From positions 62,001 through 126,000 of the forward strand of contig JBNKZU010000031.1 in NCBI GenBank assembly GCA_050301795.1: a stretch of 64,000 bases of DNA. Reading direction: 5' to 3'. How positions within the stretch are numbered: position 1 is the stretch's first letter; each line of letters opens with the position of its first letter. Under the pieces are notes generated by a model, which made no database searches, was not told the origin of the DNA, and was given only the letters and a program-made list of their open reading frames with translations. Made by a program: the position numbers and the translations under genes. The stretch comes from JBNKZU01 sp050301795. Lineage in GTDB: Bacteria > Pseudomonadota > Gammaproteobacteria > Thiohalomonadales > Thiohalomonadaceae. Shown one piece after another: positions 1-10,900 of this stretch.

Positions 1-57
1 AATGATGAATAGTGGTTATGTTACGTTGTGGTCATGATCTGGTAAAGGCTGAATAAT

Positions 58-1128
58 ATGAGAATAGGTATTCCCAGAGAGGTAAAGCCCCGCGAAGGTC
101 GGGTGGTGTTGATTCCTGAAGCTGCTGCCGAACTGGTGCGTCAGGGGCATGAGGTTTTTATTGAAAGCAATTCCGGTGTGCTCAGTGGTTATCATGATGA
201 GGATTATGAGCAGCACGGTGTTCGGATTGCGGCAGATGCCAACGTGCTCTACGACCGGGCACAGATGGTGGTTAAGGTAAAAGAGCCTCAAACGGAGGAG
301 TTGGAACGACTACGACCAGATCATCTGCTGTTTTGTTATCTCCACCTTGCCGCTGAGACAGCACTTATGAATGCACTGGTAGAGAAGGGACTCACCGCAG
401 TGGCTTTTGAAACGGTGGTACATCAAGGTGCACTTCCATTACTCGCGCCGATGAGTGATATCGCCGGTAAGGTGGCCATTCAAGTTGGTACACATCTGTT
501 ACATCAACCGCAGGGGGGTAAGGGGTTACTCCTCGGTGGGGTTTCAGCATCTGAACGGGGGAATGTTGTTGTGCTTGGCGCAGGAGTTGCCGGAGGCAGT
601 GCTGCATCAATGGCGGCAAACCTCGGCGCAAATGTTACTGTTTTTGATACCCAGCGGGAGAAGATGGAGCGGATGCGCAATCTAGGCGCCAATGTCACCG
701 CGCTCTATCCCTACCAACACGCGATTGCCGAGGCGTTGATGAAGGCTGATCTGGTGGTGGGCGCGGTACTCATTCCCGGAGCAAGGGCACCTCATCTTGT
801 GAACAGGGAGATGGTGCGCGAAATGAATCCCGGTGGTGTCATTATTGATATCTCTGTGGATCAAGGCGGGTGCATCGAAACCACTCGCCCGACTACATAC
901 GAATCCCCAACCTTCGTTGATGAGGAGATCATCCATTTTGGTGTGACCAATATGCCAGGAGCTGTACCGCGTACTGCATCACAAGCACTATCGGCATCTG
1001 TATTGCCTTATATGTTGAGATTGGCCGAGCCGAATTGGGAATCATTTCAGCCACTTGCTGACGGAATCAATGTCCGTGACGGAAATGTGATTCACCCCGC
1101 GTTGAAGGAACTGGTTCAGACGGGATAA
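58..1128 (+). CDS. ald: Alanine dehydrogenase
   Basis: This 356-residue protein should catalyse NAD-dependent interconversion of L-alanine with pyruvate and ammonia in the cytoplasm. It opens with the family N-terminus MRIGIPREVKPREGRV. It carries the substrate-binding KVKEP motif near residue 74, a YLHLA segment near 94, a Rossmann GAGVAGGSAA motif near 173, and the late DISVDQGG segment near 268. The length is close to the usual 360-375 residues, so it looks intact. The ATG lacks a strong ribosome binding site. It precedes ftsK by 53 bp on the same strand. The related transhydrogenase alpha subunit is longer and has no reason to be preferred. Confidence 0.93.
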   Translation: MRIGIPREVKPREGRVVLIPEAAAELVRQGHEVFIESNSGVLSGYHDEDYEQHGVRIAADANVLYDRAQMVVKVKEPQTEELERLRPDHLLFCYLHLAAETALMNALVEKGLTAVAFETVVHQGALPLLAPMSDIAGKVAIQVGTHLLHQPQGGKGLLLGGVSASERGNVVVLGAGVAGGSAASMAANLGANVTVFDTQREKMERMRNLGANVTALYPYQHAIAEALMKADLVVGAVLIPGARAPHLVNREMVREMNPGGVIIDISVDQGGCIETTRPTTYESPTFVDEEIIHFGVTNMPGAVPRTASQALSASVLPYMLRLAEPNWESFQPLADGINVRDGNVIHPALKELVQTG

Positions 1129-1181
1129 AACGGTATAATCTTGCCTATTCGCATCGTTATTTTTAAGAAAAAAGGATTCAC

Positions 1182-3506
1182 TTGGCGCAGGCATCACCAA
1201 AAAAACCACCGCAGGCGACGATTAGCTATCAGTTGCAGCATCGTTTAAGAGAGGGTGCGTTTATCCTGATAGTAACGATTGCGCTGTTTATGTTGCTCGC
1301 GCTGGTTACCTATCATCAGAATGATCCAGGGTGGTCTCACAGTGGTATTGGCAACGGTATAGCCAACCTTGGTGGTCAGGTCGGTGCTTTATTCTCGGAT
1401 ATCTTTTTGTACCTCTTTGGTCTGACGGCCTATATCTTTCCGTTTTTAATCGCCTATTTTGGTTTCCTCATCTATCGCGGTGAACGACATATTGAAGAGG
1501 GGCAGCCCCACAAGTGGGTCTACCTGCTCAAGGTTATCGGGTTCATATTGATTATGGGCACAGGTAGTGGTCTGGCTCATCTCCATTTTTCAGTGCCGAT
1601 GGATGCACTGCCCGAACCGGATAAAAGTGGCGGAATTCTTGGTTTTATCCTTTCTGAACAGGGTCTGGTTGAGCTATTCAGTTCACTGGGTGCAACGCTG
1701 TTTCTGCTGGCGCTATTTTTAACAGGTATCACTCTTCTCACCGGACTTTCCTGGATTCGCTTAACCGACCAAACAGGCGCGTTAACACTGGGTCTGATCA
1801 CATGGGTTCGAGAAAAGATCGAAGACCGCGCCGAGCGGGCTATCGCAAATAAAGCGCGCAAAGAGCGTGAAGAGAGTGTCGCCAAAGAGAAGAAGCGCAC
1901 GGCTAAGCGTAAACCACCACGCATTGAGCCGATTGTCGATATCCCAAGAGTGACCAGTGTTCGCGAAGAGAAGGAGCGTCAAGCCTCACTCTTTGATGAT
2001 GATCCGGATAAATCACTGCCAGCACTCTCCCTGTTGGATGTTCCACCATCGGATCGTAAGAAGATCCCGCCCGAAGCGTTAGAGGCGGTTTCACGTCTGG
2101 TTGAGATGAAGCTACTCGATTTTAATATTGAGGTTGAGGTCGATTCAGTACATCCGGGGCCTGTGATCACCCGATTTGAGATCCAGCCAGCACCAGGAAT
2201 AAAAGTGAGCCAGATTGTGAATCTTTCCAAGGATATCGCGCGTTCACTCTCAACAACCAGTGTGCGCGTGGTTGAGGTCATTCCCGGTAAAACCACGATC
2301 GGCCTTGAGATTCCGAATGAGCATCGTGAGATTGTCTATCTTTCCGAGATCATTAAATCGCAGGTTTATGAAAAATCGAAATCTCCGCTAACGCTTGCGT
2401 TGGGTAAGGATATCGGTGGTGAACCGTTGGTGGCAGATCTTGCCAAGATGCCACACCTGCTGGTTGCAGGTACCACTGGATCAGGTAAGTCAGTTGCGGT
2501 CAATGCAATGATCCTGAGCATTCTCTACAACGCCACACCCGAAGATGTTCGCATGATTATGGTTGACCCGAAGATGCTGGAACTGTCGATATATGACGGC
2601 ATTCCACATCTGCTTGCGCCGGTTGTGACCGATATGAAGGATGCAAACAATGCACTACGCTGGTGTGTTGCCGAGATGGAGCGTCGTTACAAGTTGATGG
2701 CTGCAATGGGTGTTCGCAATATCAGTGGTTTTAACAAAAAGATTAAGGAAGCGATTAAAGATAATCAGCCGATCCCTGATCCCTTCTTTGAACCAGCAAT
2801 GTTTGAGGATGCACCTCAAGAGCCACCTACACTTGAACCACTCCCCTATATTGTTGTTATTGTCGATGAGCTTGCCGATATGATGATGGTGGTCGGTAAG
2901 AAGGTTGAAGAGTTGATTGCTCGTCTTGCTCAAAAAGCACGAGCTGCCGGAATTCATCTGGTGCTTGCAACACAACGTCCATCGGTTGATGTGTTAACCG
3001 GATTGATTAAAGCCAACATTCCAACACGGATCGCATTTCAGGTTTCATCGCGTATTGATTCGCGAACCATCCTTGATCAAATGGGTGCTGAAGCACTACT
3101 CGGGCATGGCGATATGCTCTATCTCCCACCTGGAACCGGATTGCCAGTACGTGTACACGGTGCGTTTGTGGATGATCATGAGGTTCATAATGTGGTCGAT
3201 GATCTTAAAAAGCGCGGGCAGCCCGACTATAACGAAGAGATCATCAATGGCTTGGTCGAGACCGAAGGCTCAATGTTACCGGGAGAAAGTAATGGTGATG
3301 CAGAATCAGATCCGCTCTATGATGAGGCGGTGAAGATCGTTACTGAGACCCGCAAGGCGTCTATCTCAGGTGTGCAACGTCGGCTTAAGATTGGCTACAA
3401 TCGTGCAGCTCGTATGGTTGAAGATATGGAAGCTGCTGGCATCGTCAGTCCGATGCAGTCCAACGGAAATCGTGAAGTATTGGCACCACCACCACCGAAA
3501 GATTAA
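1182..3506 (+). CDS. ftsK: DNA translocase FtsK
   Basis: This 774-residue septal DNA pump moves chromosome termini during division and activates XerCD at dif. About four N-terminal membrane segments lie within residues 25-195. A short charged linker rich in Lys, Arg and Glu follows, much shorter than the long linker of E. coli FtsK. The RecA-like motor has Walker A GTTGSGKS at residues 430-437 and an acidic Walker B ([10 protein letters not shown]) near 560. The C-terminal gamma winged helix that reads KOPS sites is visible in the last 65 residues ([20 protein letters not shown]). The start is TTG, chosen because AAAGGA lies 5-6 nt upstream and no ATG fits. A TATAAT-like hexamer at 1134-1139 could be a -10 box, but no good -35 accompanies it. 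Confidence 0.96.
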   Translation: MAQASPKKPPQATISYQLQHRLREGAFILIVTIALFMLLALVTYHQNDPGWSHSGIGNGIANLGGQVGALFSDIFLYLFGLTAYIFPFLIAYFGFLIYRGERHIEEGQPHKWVYLLKVIGFILIMGTGSGLAHLHFSVPMDALPEPDKSGGILGFILSEQGLVELFSSLGATLFLLALFLTGITLLTGLSWIRLTDQTGALTLGLITWVREKIEDRAERAIANKARKEREESVAKEKKRTAKRKPPRIEPIVDIPRVTSVREEKERQASLFDDDPDKSLPALSLLDVPPSDRKKIPPEALEAVSRLVEMKLLDFNIEVEVDSVHPGPVITRFEIQPAPGIKVSQIVNLSKDIARSLSTTSVRVVEVIPGKTTIGLEIPNEHREIVYLSEIIKSQVYEKSKSPLTLALGKDIGGEPLVADLAKMPHLLVAGTTGSGKSVAVNAMILSILYNATPEDVRMIMVDPKMLELSIYDGIPHLLAPVVTDMKDANNALRWCVAEMERRYKLMAAMGVRNISGFNKKIKEAIKDNQPIPDPFFEPAMFEDAPQEPPTLEPLPYIVVIVDELADMMMVVGKKVEELIARLAQKARAAGIHLVLATQRPSVDVLTGLIKANIPTRIAFQVSSRIDSRTILDQMGAEALLGHGDMLYLPPGTGLPVRVHGAFVDDHEVHNVVDDLKKRGQPDYNEEIINGLVETEGSMLPGESNGDAESDPLYDEAVKIVTETRKASISGVQRRLKIGYNRAARMVEDMEAAGIVSPMQSNGNREVLAPPPPKD

Positions 3507-3534
3507 GCCATCGATATCTACCGAACAAATAGTT

Positions 3535-3569
3535 CTAGGGGTCGGAGTCATGCATGACTCCGACCCTAG
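3535..3569. repeat. Near-perfect palindrome with GGGGTCGGAGTCA core, copy 1
   Basis: The arms are CTAGGGGTCGGAGTCATG and CATGACTCCGACCCTAG with essentially no loop; the right arm lacks one C of the C4 run. It lies between the ftsK stop and lolA. A second copy of the core lies at 6363-6394. Hairpins with GGGGTC...GACCCC ends resemble the REP/BIME-type repeats mobilised by REP-associated tyrosine transposases. No such transposase is in the window, so that origin is an inference. It may also act as a processing or termination structure. Confidence 0.7.
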
Positions 3570-3601
3570 ATCCACAGAATCAGGAAAAACATTTAAGAAA
3601 C

Positions 3602-4252
3602 ATGAAATATGACTACATGATGAATCATGGTTTTAGAAAAACAGGAGTAATCATTGCCCTGTTGCTGTTTGTGGGCACCCTACATGCTGGTGAAACTCAG
3701 CAACGTCTCGAAAACTTCCTGAACGATATGCAAACCATGGAAGCCACTATCATTCAAACAGTTATGGATGCTAAAAAAGAGATCATTGATGAGAGCGAGG
3801 GTCAGATCTGGATTTTGCGTCCTGATCGCTTTCGACTGGTTTATCATCGACCTGGTGAACAGATCTATGTCGCTGATGGGAAGAATCTATGGTTTTACGA
3901 CAAGGATCTGGAACAGGTCACAGTAAAAGAGCAGGGCGATGCACTGGGCAGTACTCCCGCATTGCTGTTGAGTGGAACTGAGCCGGTTTCGAAAAACTTT
4001 CGTATTGAAGAGTTAGGAAAGCATGAAGGCTTCTACTGGTTGAATCTCTATCCTAAAAGTGCCGATGCCAATTTTGATTACATCCGTATTGCAATGGAAG
4101 GGGAGACGTTAAGAGCCATGGAGATGGTGGATAACTTTGGACAAACCTCACGGCTCTATTTTGACGAGGTGAAACGAAATCCGAAGCTTGATCAATCCAA
4201 GTTCTATTTCACGCCGCCAAAGGGTGTCGATGTGATTGGTAACAAGCAGTGA
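3602..4252 (+). CDS. lolA: Outer-membrane lipoprotein carrier protein LolA
   Basis: LolA is a periplasmic chaperone that takes lipoproteins from LolCDE to LolB. The protein has a signal peptide (hydrophobic [15 protein letters not shown], likely cleaved before GETQQ). LolA-type sequence follows, including [10 protein letters not shown], the [15 protein letters not shown] strand region, [18 protein letters not shown] and a C-terminal [17 protein letters not shown]. The reading frame extends up to 3554, but that longer start lies inside the palindrome. ATG 3602 (216 residues), or 3617/3620, gives a normal signal peptide. The gene ends in a GTGA overlap with rarA, so the two are translationally coupled. 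Confidence 0.9.
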   Translation: MKYDYMMNHGFRKTGVIIALLLFVGTLHAGETQQRLENFLNDMQTMEATIIQTVMDAKKEIIDESEGQIWILRPDRFRLVYHRPGEQIYVADGKNLWFYDKDLEQVTVKEQGDALGSTPALLLSGTEPVSKNFRIEELGKHEGFYWLNLYPKSADANFDYIRIAMEGETLRAMEMVDNFGQTSRLYFDEVKRNPKLDQSKFYFTPPKGVDVIGNKQ

Positions 4253-5589
4253 AAGACCTGTTCACCAACAGTGAGCCAGAAAACGAACAGATATCGGGAC
4301 AACCTTTAGCCGATCAGATGCGTCCGCAAACACTGGATCAGTTCTGGGGGCAGCGCCATCTACTTGCTGAAGGGATGCCACTACGGGTCGCTATCGAATC
4401 GGGTCAACCCCACTCGATGATCTTCTGGGGGCCTCCTGGAACAGGTAAAACAACCCTTGCACGTATCATTGCAAATCAGGTTTCGGCTCAGTTTATTACC
4501 ATCTCGGCAGTACTTTCAGGGGTGAAAGAGATCCGTGCTGCGATTGATAGCGCCAAGGTATTAAAGCAGGTTGAAGGACGAGGAACAGTCCTGTTTGTGG
4601 ATGAGGTGCATCGCTTTAATAAATCACAGCAGGATGCATTTTTGCCTCATGTCGAAAATGGCACCGTGATCTTTATCGGTGCGACCACCGAAAACCCTTC
4701 ATTTGAATTAAACAATGCACTGCTCTCCCGCGCTCGTGTCTATAAATTACAACGCCTCGATGATGATGCGTTGATGAGTGTGGTCAATAGTGCCCTTGAG
4801 GATAATGATCATGGTTTGGGAAGTTTGAATCTTAATGTCAGCGACCATGTTAAAGATACCCTTGTTACCGCTGCTGATGGTGATGCCCGTCGACTGTTAA
4901 ATCTTCTGGAGATTGCCGCTGACCTATCGGTTGAGATTAATGGGCAACGTACCATTACCGAAGAGACGCTATCCGAGTTAATAAAGGGTGATGTCCGTCG
5001 TTTTGATAAAGGGGGCGAGGATTTTTATGATCAGATCTCGGCGCTGCACAAATCGGTGCGCGGCTCTGATCCCGATGCATCACTCTACTGGCTGGCGCGA
5101 ATGATCGATGGCGGCTGTGATCCGCTCTATGTTGCGAGACGGGTAGTACGCATGGCCTCAGAGGATATTGGTAATGCTGATCCAAGAGCGCTTGAGATTG
5201 CACTCAACGCATGGGATGTGCAGGAGCGGCTTGGCAGCCCGGAAGGGGAGCTTGCGATCGCCCATGCGGTGGTCTATCTAGCATCGGTGCCGAAGAGTAA
5301 TGCGGTCTACATGGCATGGAAACAGGTAATGGCCGATGTACAATCCGAGCCGTCCCATGAGGTGCCAGTTCATCTGCGCAATGCACCTACAAAGCTGATG
5401 AAAGAGCTGGGATACGGAAAAGAGTATCGTTATGCCCACGATGAACCGGAGGCCTATGCTGCGGGTGAGCACTACTTCCCGGAAGAGATGCCAGCACGCC
5501 ACTATTACCATCCGACCGACAGGGGTCTGGAGGCGAAGATTGCCCAGCGACTGGCCTATCTGAAATCGCTGGATGAGAGTGAGAGGTGA
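4249..5589 (+). CDS. rarA: Replication-associated recombination ATPase RarA (MgsA)
   Basis: This 446-residue AAA+ ATPase belongs to the clamp-loader-like WHIP/RarA family and acts at stalled replication forks. Visible motifs are Walker [10 protein letters not shown] at about residues 62-70, Walker [10 protein letters not shown] near 118, sensor-1 [10 protein letters not shown] near 145, and the RarA-specific tetramerisation tail ([19 protein letters not shown]). Length matches the family. The GTG start at 4249 overlaps the lolA stop. The lolA-rarA-crcB-serS order is common in gammaproteobacteria. Confidence 0.95.
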   Translation: MKDLFTNSEPENEQISGQPLADQMRPQTLDQFWGQRHLLAEGMPLRVAIESGQPHSMIFWGPPGTGKTTLARIIANQVSAQFITISAVLSGVKEIRAAIDSAKVLKQVEGRGTVLFVDEVHRFNKSQQDAFLPHVENGTVIFIGATTENPSFELNNALLSRARVYKLQRLDDDALMSVVNSALEDNDHGLGSLNLNVSDHVKDTLVTAADGDARRLLNLLEIAADLSVEINGQRTITEETLSELIKGDVRRFDKGGEDFYDQISALHKSVRGSDPDASLYWLARMIDGGCDPLYVARRVVRMASEDIGNADPRALEIALNAWDVQERLGSPEGELAIAHAVVYLASVPKSNAVYMAWKQVMADVQSEPSHEVPVHLRNAPTKLMKELGYGKEYRYAHDEPEAYAAGEHYFPEEMPARHYYHPTDRGLEAKIAQRLAYLKSLDESER

Positions 5590-5667
5590 TACTAGCTACC
5601 CTGAAAGGGTATGATGTTACTGAATGGTGGTTCAGATACAGAGTATTAATATAGTGATATTACAGAT

Positions 5668-6042
5668 ATGAATCAGCTACTGGTTATTGCAGCAGGAGGG
5701 GCAGTTGGCGCGGTGATGCGCTTTGTGGTCTCTAACGGCTTTTACTCAATGCTTGGGCGTGACTTTCCGTATGGCACCCTGGCGGTGAATGTGATCGGAT
5801 CGTTTGCGATGGGGATCGGCTACATTCTGATGATTGAGCGCACTGGTATCTCTCCCGAATGGCGTGCGGTACTGCTGGTAGGCTTTTTAGGTGCGTTTAC
5901 CACCTTTTCAACCTTCTCAATTGAAACTCTGAATCTGATTGAATCGGGTGAATTGCTCAAGGCCGGAATGAATATGATACTGAGTGTGCTGCTATGCCTT
6001 ATCGCTGTATGGGGTGGAGTGTTAATCGGGAGGCAACTATGA
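5668..6042 (+). CDS. crcB: Fluoride channel CrcB/FluC
   Basis: This 124-residue protein has four membrane segments and should form a dual-topology dimeric fluoride exporter. Signature segments are GGAVGAVMRFVVS at the N-terminus, the GTLAVNVIGSFAMG pore helix, and GFLGAFTTFSTFSIE, which carries the Phe-box and Thr/Ser track. The stop overlaps the ATG of the DUF190 gene (ATGA). The 78-bp gap after rarA holds a small TACCCT-GAA-AGGGTA hairpin at 5597-5611 without a T tract. No crcB-type fluoride riboswitch is evident in that gap. Confidence 0.94.
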   Translation: MNQLLVIAAGGAVGAVMRFVVSNGFYSMLGRDFPYGTLAVNVIGSFAMGIGYILMIERTGISPEWRAVLLVGFLGAFTTFSTFSIETLNLIESGELLKAGMNMILSVLLCLIAVWGGVLIGRQL

Positions 6043-6341
6043 GTCAGGTTGAGGTTGTACGCATCTATTTACGTGAAGGAGAGTCTCAGCTTGAAGATCT
6101 TCTGGAGCGTTTAAAAGAGAGAGAGCATGTACGCGGCGTTACCGTTTTTCGTGGAATTGCCGGTTTTGGTGATTCTGGTGAAGTGCATACCAGCAAATTT
6201 ATCGATCTATCTCTGGATCTACCCTTGGTGGTGGAGTTCTTTGACTCTCCAGAAAAGGTTGATGCTACCATTGAACATCTGAAGGATTCGGTTAAACCAA
6301 ATCATATTCTCCGTTTCTCAGCGACCGTTTCTGAACTATAA
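6039..6341 (+). CDS. DUF190 family protein (PII-like), CrcB-associated
   Basis: This 100-residue cytoplasmic protein has the DUF190 pattern: VEVVRIYLREGES near the start, RGVTVFRGIAGFGDSGEVHT in the middle, and LPLVVEFFDSPEKVD towards the end. The family is PII-like in fold and is often encoded beside crcB; its biochemical role is not settled. ATG 6039 was chosen over an upstream in-frame ATG at 5994 because GGGAGG lies just before it and it gives a 4-bp ATGA overlap with crcB. The coupling suggests a role connected with anion or fluoride transport, which is an inference. Confidence 0.86.
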   Translation: MSQVEVVRIYLREGESQLEDLLERLKEREHVRGVTVFRGIAGFGDSGEVHTSKFIDLSLDLPLVVEFFDSPEKVDATIEHLKDSVKPNHILRFSATVSEL

Positions 6342-6362
6342 TTCGCCCATAATTTTTACAAC

Positions 6363-7701
<1,339 letters not shown>

Positions 7702-7936
7702 ATCACGCCTCCAGCACTTCTTTCAAGACAAATTAGCCCCTAATACTTTTGGGTTATGTGTCTTTTGCTGACACTTATATAGAATCTTCCAATAATCCAC
7801 ACAATTTTTGTGTGGATAGTGCTCAATTCAAAAATAAGTCAATTTCTGTGACTTTTGTCAAACAATTTGTAGATATAAGCTGTATTTTATAAGTAATAAA
7901 AAAATTTATTCATGGATTGGCTTAAGGGGGAAAGCG
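7702..7936. promoter_or_regulatory. Upstream region of the large lipoprotein gene
   Basis: This 235-bp AT-rich gap holds no gene. TAATACTTTTGGGTTA at 7741-7756 recurs with one mismatch at 60755-60770, upstream of the second giant lipoprotein. A CCACACA/TGTGTGG hairpin (7797-7815) lies after it, without a T tract. A TTGTCA at 7855-7860 has no well-spaced -10 box. GGGGGAAAG just before 7937 serves as ribosome binding site. A regulatory role for the shared motif is an inference. Confidence 0.4.
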
Positions 7937-10900
7937 ATGTCAAAGCACACAGTAGAGAGTGGCTGGGTAACACTATATTCAATTTTCATGGTTGTATTGA
8001 TTGCAACTGGATGTAGTTCAGGTGGGTCGAGTAGTTCATCGGGTCAAAATAATAACACCCAATTGACAGGTTCAGTTCAATTATCAGGCTCAGTTGTTAA
8101 AGGGCCTCTTGCTAACGCACTGGTTGCTGTCTATCCGCTAGAAATTGATTCATTCGGGCTGAACTTAAGTCGATCGAATACTGCGATAGACAGTGGAACC
8201 ACCGACGCAAAAGCAGCTATCCAAGGGCTCGAGATCCCTGATACAACCAAGGCACCATTGATAATCGAATTTTTGGTGCAAAGCAGCACGGTGGATCTCA
8301 TGACAGGTGCCGCACCAAAGGTTAAGGTGATGCGGACTGTGCTCACTCAGGCGATGCTTGATGGGAAAAAGAAGGTCTATGCAACACCGTTAACAACGCT
8401 GGCTGTTAACGCGGCCTTATCCAAAACCAACACATCTCTCGATACAGCAGGAGCAGATACCACTCGAACCCTTGCTTCGGTTCAGACAACTTTTCTAACC
8501 AACCTTAATGATGCGGCTGCAAATGTCAGTAGCACCTTTGGATTTGGTATGAGTAGCAGCATTGATATCTTTTCAACGCCACCACTGCTTGAGGACACCA
8601 CCGATACCGCTGAGGAGAAACAACAGGTTGCAGAGTATCGAGCAGCAGTTGAGGGCTTTGCCGCAATTGTTGCAGATATCTCGACAAATACAACCGGTGC
8701 AGACGATGACAGTGTGCTTGATGATCTCGCAGATGATCTTGCTGACGGCAAGATCGACGGTGTTGGTAGTTCTCTAAATAATCTTAGCGCTGTAAATGCA
8801 GCGATTGCCAAGGATCCAACAACGATCACGATTGATACCGAAAATGGTACCAAAACACTCGCCCAGATAGGTGACGTACTTAATGATGACGCGGTTAAAA
8901 CAACCACCACTTCAAGTGTCGGAGCTACCGATATTAATCTTGTTATCGTTGCAGCAGAGGCCGATCCTGATAAAGACGGTGATGGCGTACTCAATGCTGA
9001 TGATGATTTCCCATCTGATGCAGCAGCATCAAAAGATAGTGATGGCGACGGTAAGCCCGATTCACTGGTTGCAAACATTACAACCACACTCATCGAAGAT
9101 ACTGACGATGATAATGACCTCGTATTGGATATTAATGATGCCTTTCCGCTCGATGCGGCGGCATCAAAAGATAGTGATGGAGATGGTAAGCCCGATTCAC
9201 TGGTTGCAAATATAACAACCACACTCGTCGAAGATACCGATGATGACAATGATGGTGTTTTAGATACTGCCGATCAATTTCCATATGATAGTAGTGAATC
9301 TGTAGATACCGATAGTGATGGCGTAGGTGATAATGCGGATGCCTTCCCTAATGACGCAACTGAAACGACAGATACGGACGGAGATGGTGTTGGAGATAAT
9401 GCGGATGCCTTCCCAAGTGACTCTACAGAAACATTAGACACCGACAAAGATGGTGTTGGTGATAATGCAGACGCCCAACCGACGATCTTTGACAGCGATC
9501 ACGACAGTGATGGTGTCTGGACATTTACAGAGCTAACCCTGAATACAGATCCAACAAGCTCACTCTCCAAACCGGGCAATCTTTCACTAATCGGACATAC
9601 CGACAGTACCGGTGTTGCATTAACCAATGCGGTGATAGATGCCGGTGGTGAGAATGATACCGGACCAACCGGATTGTCTACTCCTCAGGGGATGAGTGTA
9701 GATATGACAGGACAGCGCCTATTTGTGGCGGATCAGGATAATGCAAGGGTGCTGGTGTTCTCATTAAATGCGAATGGATCGCTGGCAAGTCGCAAGGCAG
9801 TTGCGGTGATCGGACAAAAGGATTTTGAACATAACGAAACCAATGGCGCTGCTGGCGCAACTGTTGACGGCCTTGATGTTCCTGAGAGCGCCGACTTTTT
9901 TGATGATGGCACCAAGCAGTGGTTGATGGTTGCCGACGATGTTGATGACCGCGTGGTTATCTATGATATTACTTCGGGTATCACCAACGGTATGTCTGCT
10001 TCCATCGTGTTAGGGCAGAGTACGTTTACAACCTCCAGTGGTGCATTAACTCAAACTGGAATGTCAAGTCCACGATCTGCAAAGGTTCATCAAATTGGTA
10101 CCAAGACCTTGTTGGCAGTTGCAGACAAGCTCAACGACAGGGTGCTTATCTGGGACGTTAGTTCAGGGATTGGTAACCTGACCAATGGTCAGGGGGCAGA
10201 TTTTGTATTGGGGCAAATCAACTTTATATCCAATGCAACAGGTGTTACTGCCAGTTCACTTGATGGTCCGATATCCACAGCAGTCTGGGGTAATGTGCTG
10301 TTTGTGAGTTCAGAGTTTGAGGACAGAATCGTTGGCTACGATCTTGGTATTGATGCAGTAAATCTGGCCAATGGCATGGCAGCGACCTATGTTGTCGGAA
10401 ACTCATCCTTTACTGCAAATACTGCATTAGTAGCATCACAGACAAATATTAATGGCCCGGGTTTTATTGATGTCTCCGGCAACTACCTATTTGCAGCTGA
10501 TTGGAGCAATAATCGTACACTGGTCTATGACCTGAATAATTTTGTATCAGGAGTAAATAACACGGCAGTCTATACGTTTGGCCAAACCTCATTTACGAGC
10601 GGAACAAGTGCAACAGCACAAAATAGAATGTCAGCCCCATGGGGGATTGCTGTTGCCGGAAACTACCTCTACGTCAGCGAAGAGAGTAGTGACCGGGTGA
10701 TAAGTTTTGATATCAGCACATTAGCAGCAGATATTGTTGCTACCACCTACGGCCCTAACGCTGTTGATGCTATAGGTCAGAACTCCTGGAATCCAGGTGT
10801 GGTTGATGGCACAGAAACCGTCGTCTGGGATGCCTTTGGTAGCAACAATACCGGAGCAACAGGTCTTCAAAAACCAATGGATATAGCACTGGGTACGGTT

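Noticed and set aside
3554..3601. Upstream start of lolA at 3554
   Set aside because: It would place coding sequence inside the palindrome and ahead of a clear signal peptide that starts later.
8482..9249. 255-residue Ser/Val-rich frame on the minus strand
   Set aside because: It is an antisense shadow of the Asp-rich TSP3 repeats (GAT/GAC read backwards gives Ser/Val codons).
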